A stretch of 38,671 nt of DNA from positions 1 through 38,671 of IMG/VR virus record IMGVR_UViG_3300050821_006909, one strand, 5' to 3'. Below the pieces are notes generated by a model. That model did no database searches and was not told the origin of the DNA. It worked only from the letters and a program-made list of their open reading frames with translations. The stretch is from a virus. The position numbers and the translations under genes are program-made. Positions within the stretch are counted from its first letter, which is position 1. The number at the start of each line of letters is the position of its first letter. Positions 15,906-23,610 of this stretch are shown one piece after another.

Positions 15906-16895
15906 ATGCCTTGGGGAGTCGCAGCAGCAGTAGGTGGCGCGGTTGTCTCGTCGGCGCTCGCGCCTAGCCCTTCCAGTGCGGGCACGGGAGCAGGGTCAAA
16001 CTATTACGACCCAAACAACATGGCGGCGGCGAACAGCCAGTGGGCGAACCAGAACACCGGTTCGTACGATACCTATAACCAGACTTCACCCCTTATCGCG
16101 GGCGCCGCTGGCCAATCGTTCAACCAAGGGCAAGCGGCGAACAACGCGTATGGGTGGGCGTACCAAAACGCAGCGGGTAACGCGGGCAACCAGTACAGCC
16201 AGCTCGGATCAAACTTGTCTGGCGCGTCGCAAGGCCTGATCAACGCTGGTCAGCAGGTCTTCAATACCGCGATGGATCCGCAGCAAGCGCTGTACAACCA
16301 GCAACTTCAGCAAACGCAAGACCAGGCGGGCGCCACGAACTCGATGTACGGGCTCGGGTCTTCCGCCGCGGGCGCGGGCGTCGCGAACCAGGCGACTAAC
16401 AATTTCAACCTCGACTGGCAGAATCAGCAGTTGCAGCGTCAGACGCAAGGGTTGCAGGCTTACGGTTCGGCGCTTGGGCAAGCGAGTCAGGTAGGCGCGC
16501 AGGGTGCGGGGTATACGCTCCAGGGCGGGCAGACTCCCTACGGAGTCGGTCAGACGATCGCGGGCGCGCCGGGGCAGCTTGGCAGCACGTACGCAGGGCA
16601 ATTGAACACGGGCGTGTACAGCCCTGCCAGCGCACAGCAGAGCCTCGATTCGAACTACTTGAGCCAAGGCAACTCCGCGATTCAGCAATCGAATACAGGC
16701 ATGTACAACGCCGCGAACAATCAGGCGAACAACTACGCCTCCGCTGCGTCCAACGCCATCGGCGGCTTCGGTTCGCAGTCACAGAACCTCGGGAGCTACT
16801 TCGGCGGAGGGGGTTCGACCTTTGGGAACAACTACGCGGGCACTGGCAACCAGTACTACACTGGCGGCGGCAACACTTACGGCTTTACTAGCTAG
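15906..16895 (+). CDS. Gln/Asn/Gly-rich internal or tail virion protein, 329 aa
   Basis: A hydrophobic Ala/Val-rich start (MPWGVAAAVGGAVVSSALAP) is followed by a chain strongly biased to Gln, Asn, Gly, Ala and Tyr (QQALYNQQLQQTQDQAGATN; NNQANNYASAASNAIGGFGS). It is the first of three large late genes after lysis, the place where podoviruses encode ejection proteins. The bias predicts a flexible or polymer-forming protein. No enzyme motif. Confidence 0.6.
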   Translation: MPWGVAAAVGGAVVSSALAPSPSSAGTGAGSNYYDPNNMAAANSQWANQNTGSYDTYNQTSPLIAGAAGQSFNQGQAANNAYGWAYQNAAGNAGNQYSQLGSNLSGASQGLINAGQQVFNTAMDPQQALYNQQLQQTQDQAGATNSMYGLGSSAAGAGVANQATNNFNLDWQNQQLQRQTQGLQAYGSALGQASQVGAQGAGYTLQGGQTPYGVGQTIAGAPGQLGSTYAGQLNTGVYSPASAQQSLDSNYLSQGNSAIQQSNTGMYNAANNQANNYASAASNAIGGFGSQSQNLGSYFGGGGSTFGNNYAGTGNQYYTGGGNTYGFTS

Positions 16896-16903
16896 GGGTC
16901 AAC

Positions 16904-18526
16904 ATGGCAGGAGAACCGGGCTGGGTCAACGCGTACCCCAACTTCCTCGCGATGCAGCAGCAGCAACAGGAAAAGAACATTCAGGCGTGGCAGTTCCAGC
17001 AAACGCAGCAGCAAGCTCGCCAGCAAGCAGCCGCGCAACAGGCGGCGGGAAACGCTTTGCCGCAGCTTCTGCAAGGCGGACAGGTGGCCGCGCAGCCGAC
17101 GCAAGGTCAAATGCCGCCCCCGCCACAGCCTCCGGCCCCCGGTCAGGCTTCAACGCCGATGCAACCCCCGCCCTCCGGCCCCGCTGGCGGGGGCATTCCG
17201 CCGTTGCCGCAAGGGCCTCAACCCGGCCAGGTGAATCGCCCGCCGATTCCTCCGGGCGGTGTGCCGCAGGGCGCAGCAGGCGCAATGCCTCCCCCCGGCG
17301 TGCCTCCTTTCAAGCCGATGCCGACCACGCCGCCTCCGCAACAGGCGGCTGCACCCGCTGCGATCACGCCTCCCCCGGCGCAAGCTCCACAACAGCAAGC
17401 GCAACAACCCCCCGCTGATGATCAGATGGAAGGCGGGTTCTCGCTTCAGCGGATCGTTCAGTCGGGGCAGAAGCAAGGGCTTACCGGTTCGGACTTGTGG
17501 GCTTACGTGAATACGTTTGAGCCCTACATGACCGCGCAGCAGAAAGCGAAAGCGGAACAGGTCAAGAATCAGATCGAGATCAAGAAGCTGGACGCAGAGA
17601 TCCAGGCGCACCAGATCGCGGCTTCGAATCAGCAGCTTTCGCTTCAGGAGCGAATCAAGCACGACGACGCGCTAGAACGACTGGCGTCACGGCGCGCGGA
17701 TATTCAGCAAGAGAATGTCGATGTCCGCAAGGGCAATGCAGGCGGGGGTGGGGCGCCCAGCGCTCCGGCGCCCGACATCACGCCAAACGCGCAGGGCGAG
17801 TTGCCGCCCCCGAAGGCGATCGGCGGGTTTTCCAGCCAAGCTATTCAGGCCTTGGCTGACGACTATGCTACGCGTGGACCGACCGCACTGGCCGGGTTCG
17901 GGTACAAAAATCTCCCTCCTGCCGCGCGTGCCGAGATCGTGAACTACGCGGCGGCGAAGAACAACCAGACTGGCGGCAACTTCGCCTCCAACAAGATCCA
18001 ATATGCCGCCGATACCGCAGGCGCGCGCGTGAACGCGCAGCAAGCCGCCAAGACAGACGCGGCAGCGAACGCCCTCACAAGTACAGGCGGCATTGGCGAT
18101 CAGTTCCAGAAAGCCATCGATGATTTGGGCCGCACGGGTCTCCCGATCGCGAACCAGGCGCAAATGCAAGCGCTTCGCCTTACGAATGATCCGCGCGTCT
18201 CGACTTACGATACAGCGGTGAACGGCGTTGTGTCCGAAGCCGCGCAGATCCTTGGGCGCGGTACGATCACCGTGAACTCGATGGAGGAAGCCCGCAAGGT
18301 CGTGGAAGGCTGGCATACCTCCGCGCAGGCGCGCGCGGGTCTCGCGCAACTCAAGCGCGAAGCCTCGACCACGGTCAAGGCGTCTAGTGAGGAAGTCGCG
18401 AAGTCGGCGGGCACAGCCAAGGGGCAACCGGGTATCAACGGCGCTCCGAAGGTGGGAACCGTTGAAGGCGGTTACCGGTTCAAGGGCGGCGATCCCGCGC
18501 AGCAATCTAGCTGGGAGAAACAGTAA
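16904..18526 (+). CDS. Gln/Pro-rich probable ejection protein, 540 aa
   Basis: Residues 1-70 are Gln-rich helix (MQQQQQEKNIQAWQFQQTQQ), about 70-180 are Pro/Gly-rich linker (MPPPPQPPAPGQASTPMQPP), and 180-540 are mostly soluble helix (EGGFSLQRIVQSGQKQGLTG; AEQVKNQIEIKKLDAEIQAH). The end reads GGDPAQQSSWEKQ, related to the WEKY motif of the next protein. Likely packed in the head and injected with DNA. The stop overlaps the next ATG by one base. Confidence 0.6.
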   Translation: MAGEPGWVNAYPNFLAMQQQQQEKNIQAWQFQQTQQQARQQAAAQQAAGNALPQLLQGGQVAAQPTQGQMPPPPQPPAPGQASTPMQPPPSGPAGGGIPPLPQGPQPGQVNRPPIPPGGVPQGAAGAMPPPGVPPFKPMPTTPPPQQAAAPAAITPPPAQAPQQQAQQPPADDQMEGGFSLQRIVQSGQKQGLTGSDLWAYVNTFEPYMTAQQKAKAEQVKNQIEIKKLDAEIQAHQIAASNQQLSLQERIKHDDALERLASRRADIQQENVDVRKGNAGGGGAPSAPAPDITPNAQGELPPPKAIGGFSSQAIQALADDYATRGPTALAGFGYKNLPPAARAEIVNYAAAKNNQTGGNFASNKIQYAADTAGARVNAQQAAKTDAAANALTSTGGIGDQFQKAIDDLGRTGLPIANQAQMQALRLTNDPRVSTYDTAVNGVVSEAAQILGRGTITVNSMEEARKVVEGWHTSAQARAGLAQLKREASTTVKASSEEVAKSAGTAKGQPGINGAPKVGTVEGGYRFKGGDPAQQSSWEKQ

Positions 18527-20034
18527 TGGCGGGCCCTTGGGAAAAATATGCTTCGCAAGCGACGGATAGCGCACCGCCGTGGGAGAAGTACGGCGCTCCG
18601 AAGACCGCGCAACCTACCGGCCTTTCCGCTTTGCCCCCCGAAGCCGGTGCTCCGCAAAACGCGGTGGATGCGAGCACGCAACCTGAAGACTCGCTCGTCA
18701 ACAAGGTGAAGGGCGTTGGCGAAGCTGGCGCGGCGCTCGCCACTGGCGCGGTAGCGGGTCCGGTCGGGCAGGCGTACGGCGCGGCCAAGGCGCTCACGAG
18801 CGGCAAGTACGGCACACAAGCGGGCGTAGAGGCGGGCGAGAAGGCTGGTTCGGAACTCACGAACAAGCTTACCTACCAGCCAAAGACGAAGACCGGGCAG
18901 GAAGCCGTAGGCGCAATCGGCAACGCACTGGATGAAAGCCGCTTGGCCGGTTTGCCTGTTGAAGGATCGGTTCTGAACCAGTTCGGCAAAGTTCCTGCCG
19001 CTGCCGCCGAAGCGGAAGGAGCGCTCAAGGCCGCGCCAAAGGCGATCGCGAAAGCCGCTATCGACAAGTTGCCGGGTATCGATCCCGAGACCGCGCAATT
19101 GGCGAAGGACGCGCACTCAATGGGATTCCGTCTGACGCCCGACCAGGTGATCGGCGGCAAGTACGCGAAAGCCTTGGGTGAAGGCGCGGCAGCGATCCCG
19201 CTATCGGGCAGCAATACGAAGTTGAACCAGAATGTGTTCAATCAGCAATTGGTGAAGCAGATCGGCGGCACGGGCGACAAGCTCACGCGCAAGACATTCG
19301 ACACTGCCATGAAGGCTTCGGGCTCAACCATTGGTGATATCGCGGAGCGCACACCCTTGCCGATCAAGCCTAACCTTGTTGCCGGGTTGCGCGAACACGC
19401 GCAGGGCCAATTGCCGGACGTGGCGAATGTGGTGAACCACTATGTCGATCTCGTGAATTCGCAAGCGAAGGATGGCGTGCTCGACGGCACGACTTTCCGT
19501 AAGATCAATACCGACCTCGGAAACCGCATTCGCAGCACGTCGAACGGTGACCTGAAGTTTGCCCTTAACGGCTTGCAGGAAGACCTGCTCGACGCGCGGG
19601 AGCCATATCTGTCCGCAGAAGACGCGAAAGCCTACAACGCCGCGCGCAAGCAGTACGCAATAGGGAAGACACTTGAACCGCTGGTAGCAAAATCACCAAC
19701 TGGCGACATCCCACCTTCTCTATTGCTCGGCGTGATCTCGTCCACGAAGTCGGGCAAGTCTGCTGTTGCGCGCGGTGCGGCAGGCGATCTCGGCAAGCTA
19801 GCCGATATCGGCCAACGCTTCCTGAAACAGAACCCGTCAAACGGTACGGCGGAGCGCAGTTGGGCGCAAGGCATTCCGGCCACGCTTGGCGGATTAGCTG
19901 GAGGCACCGCAGGAGCAGCGGGGGCGGGGGCAGGCGCCGCCGGAGGGCTGGCAGCGGCCTACGGTGCGGCTAACTTGTACAATCGCGTCGGGCCCGCCGT
20001 CACTCAGCAGTTAATCGACCGACCGCCCCGCTGA
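18526..20034 (+). CDS. probable ejection/internal virion protein with WEKY motifs, 502 aa
   Basis: The N-terminus carries two copies of a PWEKY motif (AGPWEKYASQ and APPWEKYGAP), which recurs at the start of large injected phage proteins. An Ala/Gly-rich stretch (GVGEAGAALATGAVAGPVGQ) could touch membrane. The middle is a helical domain (LAKDAHSMGFRLTPDQVIGG; DLGNRIRSTSNGDLKFALNG) and the C-terminus is a Gly/Ala hydrophobic segment (LGGLAGGTAGAAGAGAGAAG). The last 35 bases overlap the tail of a gene on the other strand. Confidence 0.65.
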   Translation: MAGPWEKYASQATDSAPPWEKYGAPKTAQPTGLSALPPEAGAPQNAVDASTQPEDSLVNKVKGVGEAGAALATGAVAGPVGQAYGAAKALTSGKYGTQAGVEAGEKAGSELTNKLTYQPKTKTGQEAVGAIGNALDESRLAGLPVEGSVLNQFGKVPAAAAEAEGALKAAPKAIAKAAIDKLPGIDPETAQLAKDAHSMGFRLTPDQVIGGKYAKALGEGAAAIPLSGSNTKLNQNVFNQQLVKQIGGTGDKLTRKTFDTAMKASGSTIGDIAERTPLPIKPNLVAGLREHAQGQLPDVANVVNHYVDLVNSQAKDGVLDGTTFRKINTDLGNRIRSTSNGDLKFALNGLQEDLLDAREPYLSAEDAKAYNAARKQYAIGKTLEPLVAKSPTGDIPPSLLLGVISSTKSGKSAVARGAAGDLGKLADIGQRFLKQNPSNGTAERSWAQGIPATLGGLAGGTAGAAGAGAGAAGGLAAAYGAANLYNRVGPAVTQQLIDRPPR

Positions 20035-20158
20035 TCAGCACAAACAGAAACATGAAAGGCGCAGTGATGACTAAGGTAAAGTTCCAGCGGAACATGACGC
20101 AAATACCGGCGATCATCACGGCGGACCAGAACAGGAAAGTGGCCCAAGCCTTTACCAT
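20000..20158 (-). CDS. two-TM inner-membrane protein, 52 aa
   Basis: I chose the ATG at 20158; upstream in-frame codons lie inside the preceding leftward gene. The product is almost entirely hydrophobic: MVKAWATFLFWSAVMIAGIC then FTLVITAPFMFLFVLISGAV, ending GRLTAE, so two membrane helices joined by a short basic turn (FRWN). It overlaps the secreted-protein gene by seven bases and the late gene on the + strand tail to tail. Possible superinfection-exclusion or lysis accessory protein; unproven. Confidence 0.6.
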   Translation of the reverse strand: MVKAWATFLFWSAVMIAGICVMFRWNFTLVITAPFMFLFVLISGAVGRLTAE

Positions 20159-20385
20159 TGCCGTGTTCCCTGGCGCATGAGGTTCGTTTGCTGCTGCATT
20201 TGTTCGGTCTGTTGCTGCATCTGCCATAATTGTTGCTGCTGAAACTGCTGTTGCTGGGCTTGCTGCATCTGCTCTTGAGCTTCGTACGACCGGCACTGCA
20301 TATCGCGTGCGGGGTCGTTCGTGTAAGGGCAGAAGGCGCGTGCGGCCATCGGTGCAGCGAGCAGGAATGCGAGAACTAGTTTCAT
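20152..20385 (-). CDS. secreted Gln-rich small protein, 77 aa
   Basis: Start taken at 20385 because AGGAG sits six bases upstream; an ATG two codons earlier almost touches the site. The signal peptide MKLVLAFLLAAPMAARA is followed by FCPYTNDPARDMQCRSYEAQ and then a run of Gln/Met-rich helix (QFQQQQLWQMQQQTEQM). Two cysteines in the mature N-terminus could form a disulphide. It should be periplasmic. The gene runs against its neighbours behind the shared promoter element at 20411. Confidence 0.7.
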   Translation of the reverse strand: MKLVLAFLLAAPMAARAFCPYTNDPARDMQCRSYEAQEQMQQAQQQQFQQQQLWQMQQQTEQMQQQTNLMRQGTRQW

Positions 20386-20410
20386 GGTCATCTCCTCGTT
20401 TTGATGGAAG

Positions 20411-20430
20411 AACTATAGCAGATGCAAAAT
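20411..20430 (-). promoter_or_regulatory. leftward extended -10 promoter element (site A)
   Basis: On the minus strand the sequence reads ATTTTGCATCTGCTATAGTT: TG-N-TATAGT is an extended -10 box. The same 20 bases occur at 31222-31241 in front of the rightward early genes. It lies 26 bases before the secreted-protein start and also overlaps the ATG of the ATP-grasp gene on the + strand. No good -35 box is visible, as often with extended -10 promoters. Confidence 0.55.
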
Positions 20431-21775
20431 GAAAATTCTAGTAATTGATGTAGCCAGCAATGCGCTTGACCTCTGCCAGCGCTGGCAAGCGGCGGGGCAT
20501 GAGGTCAAGTGGTACGACAAACCGCGCGCTGACGGTGGCGTACGGCGTGCCGGTGAAGGGCTGGTAGAGAAGATCCGCGACTTTGACGAACTCCGCAAGA
20601 AGTGGATCGGGTGGGCGGATATGATCTACACGCCCGACAACACCTGCTACCTCGATTTACTGGAACCGTACCGCAGGATCGGCTACCCGATTTTCGGCTG
20701 CAACCTCGAAGCCGTGGAGATGGAGCTTGATCGAGAGCACGGGCAGCGCGTCATGGCGGAGTACGGTCTGAAGACCATCCCTGGCAAGACATTTCACGAC
20801 TACGATACCGCCGCTGCCTACGTGAAGAAGGAAGCCAAGGCGTTCGTGTCCAAGCCTTCGGGGGATGGCGAGCGCGCCATGTCCTACGTTTCGAACAACG
20901 CCGCCGATCTCGTCTACATGCTGCAACGCTGGAAGGGCGTGGACAAGTACCGCAAGGCGGCGAGAGACGAGGGCTTCATTCTCCAGGAGAAGGTGAACGG
21001 TGTCGCGGAGATGGCCGTGGGCGGCTGGTTCATTCCGGGCGTGGGCTTCTCGAAAGCGGGGTGGGTTGAGAACTTCGAACACAAGTCATTATTCGCCGGG
21101 GATCTCGGCGTGGCTACCGGGGAGATGGGCACTATCGTGCGCGTCGTGAAAAAGTCCAAGCTGGCGGACCTAGTGCTTAAACCCGTTGCCGATCACCTGC
21201 ATAAAATCGGGTACATCGGATACGTGGACGTGGCTACGATCATCGATGACAAGGGCGTGCCCTGGCCATTGGAGTTCACTATGCGCGACGGGTGGCCTAT
21301 CCGCCACAATCTGACCTCGCTAATCATCGGCGATCAGGCGCAATGGATGAAGGATGCTTGCGACGGTAAGGACACGCTTAAGATACGCACCGACGTTGTA
21401 AGCGCGAGTGTTGTAATGGCGCTCCCCGACTTCCCCTACTCCCACGTCACGAACCGTGACCTGTGTGGAATCCCGGTCTACGGCGCCGAAGACATGGAGC
21501 ATCTCCACTGGTCCGAGGTCATGATGGGCGTAGCGCCGCGCGGGGTGAACGGGAAAGTGGTTGACCTACCTGGCCCGGTCACCGCGGGCGATTACACCCT
21601 GGTCGCGACTGGCGAAGGCGCAACCGTGTCCGGCGCGCGGCGAAGCGTGTACGCAGCGATCAAAAAGGTTAAGATCCCGAATAGCCCGTTTTATCGAATC
21701 GATATCGGGTCCAAGATGAAGAAACAACTGCCCATTCTTCAGGCTATGGGCTTTGCTACCGGAATGGAGTATTGA
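20429..21775 (+). CDS. PurD-like ATP-grasp ligase, 448 aa
   Basis: The chain follows GAR synthetase (PurD, about 425 aa) end to end: N-terminal nucleotide-binding-like start (MKILVIDVASNALDLCQRWQ), ATP-grasp region with AKAFVSKPSGDGERAMSYV and FILQEKVNGVAEMAVGGW, DLGVATGEMGTIV in place of the PurD GPNTGGMG loop (Glu232 replaces Gly), PWPLEFTMRDGWP in place of LEFNxRFGDPE (Glu282 kept, Asn lost), and a C-terminal domain YTLVATGEGATVSGARRSVY then FYRIDIGSKMKKQ as in PurD. It should ligate a carboxylate to an amine using ATP; the altered loops argue for a changed substrate. There is no clear ribosome-binding site before ATG 20429. Confidence 0.8.
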   Translation: MKILVIDVASNALDLCQRWQAAGHEVKWYDKPRADGGVRRAGEGLVEKIRDFDELRKKWIGWADMIYTPDNTCYLDLLEPYRRIGYPIFGCNLEAVEMELDREHGQRVMAEYGLKTIPGKTFHDYDTAAAYVKKEAKAFVSKPSGDGERAMSYVSNNAADLVYMLQRWKGVDKYRKAARDEGFILQEKVNGVAEMAVGGWFIPGVGFSKAGWVENFEHKSLFAGDLGVATGEMGTIVRVVKKSKLADLVLKPVADHLHKIGYIGYVDVATIIDDKGVPWPLEFTMRDGWPIRHNLTSLIIGDQAQWMKDACDGKDTLKIRTDVVSASVVMALPDFPYSHVTNRDLCGIPVYGAEDMEHLHWSEVMMGVAPRGVNGKVVDLPGPVTAGDYTLVATGEGATVSGARRSVYAAIKKVKIPNSPFYRIDIGSKMKKQLPILQAMGFATGMEY

Positions 21776-21776
21776 C

Positions 21777-21938
21777 ATGCCGATGAAATCGAAAGCGCAA
21801 AACGCCGCCATGCATGCGGCAGCGGCGGGCCGCTCAGGCTTGGGCATCCCCAAGCGTGTGGGCAAAGAGTTCGTGAAGTCGCAAGTAGGCAAGTCGCTTA
21901 AGGGCTTGCCCGCCAAAGTTGCGAAGAAAAAGAAATGA
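21777..21938 (+). CDS. Lys-rich small protein, 53 aa
   Basis: ATG at 21777 lies one base after the ATP-grasp stop, with GGAG seven bases upstream; an upstream in-frame start inside the ATP-grasp gene is less likely. The product starts MPMKSKAQNAAMHAAAAGRS and ends LKGLPAKVAKKKK. It is strongly basic with a Lys4 tail. It resembles the small basic proteins before the portal in charge. It could be a DNA-binding virion component or a substrate of the adjacent ligase; both are speculation. Confidence 0.65.
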   Translation: MPMKSKAQNAAMHAAAAGRSGLGIPKRVGKEFVKSQVGKSLKGLPAKVAKKKK

Positions 21939-22468
21939 CTAGCGAGTCACGCCGCGCCGGACTCGTCTCCGAAGCTTCGATCAAGACTGCCCTCACCGAG
22001 GCCAAAGGCGACCTGTTTCTGGCCGCTTGCGCGCTCGGCTGTACCGCTCGTGAGGTCGACCAGTACGTGAGACGCTCCCCGGTCTTGCAGGCTCACGCTG
22101 GGGCTATCGAGCAGGTTAAAGTTGATCCAGCGTACTCGCGCATGAGCGTCGAGCAATTCGACAATCAGGTCGCAGATTTGGTCCGCTCGTTCCGGGTAGA
22201 CGGGATTAAGGAAGTCCATAAGCTGGCGACTATGGAATTTGGAGACAGTGCAGCCCTCGCCAAGGTTAAGCTCGATGCTGCGCTCGCGTTGAGTGCGGGT
22301 TCCCGGTCGAGTGTCGGAAACAGCGATACTGAGAACGCCCTGTCTGAGTTGAATGCTCTTTATCACGCAAATGCTCCAAGAATTAAAGAGATACGGCAAA
22401 CTGTGATTACGATGACAGATGGTCGGGAAGCGATTCCACAAGTAATCGAACATCGGCCAAGGACTTGA
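21935..22468 (+). CDS. helix-turn-helix protein, candidate small terminase subunit, 177 aa
   Basis: ATG at 21935 overlaps the previous stop by four bases. The N-terminus IKTALTEAKGDLFLAACALG CTAREVDQYVRRSP has the spacing of a Fis/terminase-like helix-turn-helix. A helical centre (VADLVRSFRVDGIKEVHKLA; AALAKVKLDAALALSAGSRS) could be the oligomerisation part. The size fits small terminases, and no other TerS candidate is visible. It lies at the end of the late block, about 14 kb from terL. The last 62 bases overlap a leftward gene. Confidence 0.5.
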   Translation: MTSESRRAGLVSEASIKTALTEAKGDLFLAACALGCTAREVDQYVRRSPVLQAHAGAIEQVKVDPAYSRMSVEQFDNQVADLVRSFRVDGIKEVHKLATMEFGDSAALAKVKLDAALALSAGSRSSVGNSDTENALSELNALYHANAPRIKEIRQTVITMTDGREAIPQVIEHRPRT

Positions 22469-23216
22469 GCGCCGCATTGCGCTCTTTCTCAAGCGCGCGC
22501 CACTTGGGCGTCTCACTCGGGTAGTGGTGCAACTTCTTCAGGCCGATATACCCGAAGCGCCCTAACTCCTCCACCGCGGCGCGGTAGCCCGACTTCGTAA
22601 CTTCGCGCTTCGGAACCGCGCCACCTTCCAGCCAATCCCATGCGGGCATCAACTCGCTACGGTCCGGTTTCAAACGCTTCTGGACGTACCACCATTCCTC
22701 CGGTTTGAAACAGTTCTTCATAAGCTGGACTTGCGACACGGGCCACCCCGACGCTTGCGACAACTCGGAAGGCGACATCTGACGCCCGCCGCAGTGGTGC
22801 CAGATCTCTTTCAGGAAATCCACGGGCGGATGGCGTAGGTCTACCGTCTCGTCGTGCGCAGTCCACGAAACGGGGTTCGGAATCACCCCGTATTCACGAT
22901 TGAACTGGTTCGTGGTTTCCAGCCGGAACAGGTCGTATGGGCACTCGGCCAGCACAGTCACGTCCGGCCCCTCGGGAAGCGTCAGGTGGCTATCCTGGGC
23001 GATCAGCACGCCGCCCCTATCCCACCAGTTCCGAAGCTGCAACTCCGACTCGGGAATCCAACTTGCGTACTGATAGAGGGGCAAGTCCACGATCGTGCGT
23101 GAGTTGAACGGTATCGCGCGGGAAAGCGTGGTCGAACGGTTAAGCACGATGTGCGTGAACTGCCCGTGCGCTTTGTGTATCGACTTGCCCGCGTCGGTTG
23201 TGCTGTAGAGCTTCAC
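22407..23216 (-). CDS. unknown protein, 269 aa
   Basis: GTG at 23216 with AAGGAG eight bases upstream, overlapping the previous gene's stop by four bases. The N-terminal part (MKLYSTTDAGKSIHKAHGQF; RTIVDLPLYQYASWIPESEL) may be an alpha/beta domain, the centre has MSPSELSQASGWPVSQVQLM, which resembles a helix-turn-helix, and the C-terminus is basic helix. No family recognised. It is the last gene of the leftward operon and converges with the HTH gene, overlapping 62 bases. Confidence 0.65.
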   Translation of the reverse strand: MKLYSTTDAGKSIHKAHGQFTHIVLNRSTTLSRAIPFNSRTIVDLPLYQYASWIPESELQLRNWWDRGGVLIAQDSHLTLPEGPDVTVLAECPYDLFRLETTNQFNREYGVIPNPVSWTAHDETVDLRHPPVDFLKEIWHHCGGRQMSPSELSQASGWPVSQVQLMKNCFKPEEWWYVQKRLKPDRSELMPAWDWLEGGAVPKREVTKSGYRAAVEELGRFGYIGLKKLHHYPSETPKWRALEKERNAALKSLADVRLLVESLPDHLSS

Positions 23217-23599
23217 AAGTCGTACTCCTTAACCTCCGGCAACCCCAGCGCGCGGCGCGCCAGCTGGCGCACTTCGAATGTCACCGCGTGGCCGAGATCA
23301 TCCGGGTTGAGCAAGCGCTTCGCGAACTTCGTCAGCGCGAGAATCGCTTCGGTATCTGCGCGCATGGGCGGCGGATAGGCTTCGCTGATAACTGCTTGAG
23401 CTTTAGCCCTGTCGTACCCAAGGGGGTCCAGTCCGGGGCCGATCGGTCCAAGGGCTTGCGCCTTAGCAGCGTCTTCTTTCATTTTCCACTCAGCGATTTG
23501 TGTGTGCGGATAGTGGATGTGCTTTTCCAGTTGGCGGATGCGTGTTTCAAGATTTGCGCCCCACGTGAGCCACGCCTGATCGTGAATCGTTGAATTCAT
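23213..23599 (-). CDS. unknown protein, 128 aa
   Basis: ATG at 23599 behind AAGGAG. N-terminal helix (NSTIHDQAWLTWGANLETRI RQLEKHIHYPHTQI), then a soluble helical body (MRADTEAILALTKFAKRLLN; EVRQLARRALGLPEV). No recognised domain. Follows the helicase gene by 11 bases, so it is part of the replication operon. Confidence 0.65.
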   Translation of the reverse strand: MNSTIHDQAWLTWGANLETRIRQLEKHIHYPHTQIAEWKMKEDAAKAQALGPIGPGLDPLGYDRAKAQAVISEAYPPPMRADTEAILALTKFAKRLLNPDDLGHAVTFEVRQLARRALGLPEVKEYDL

Positions 23600-23610
23600 T
23601 ACTTTCTCCT

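Noticed and set aside
20159-20296. Longer form of the two-TM protein starting at 20296
   Set aside because: The added Ala/Asp-rich segment lies wholly inside the secreted-protein gene in another frame; ATG 20158 gives the usual short overlap.
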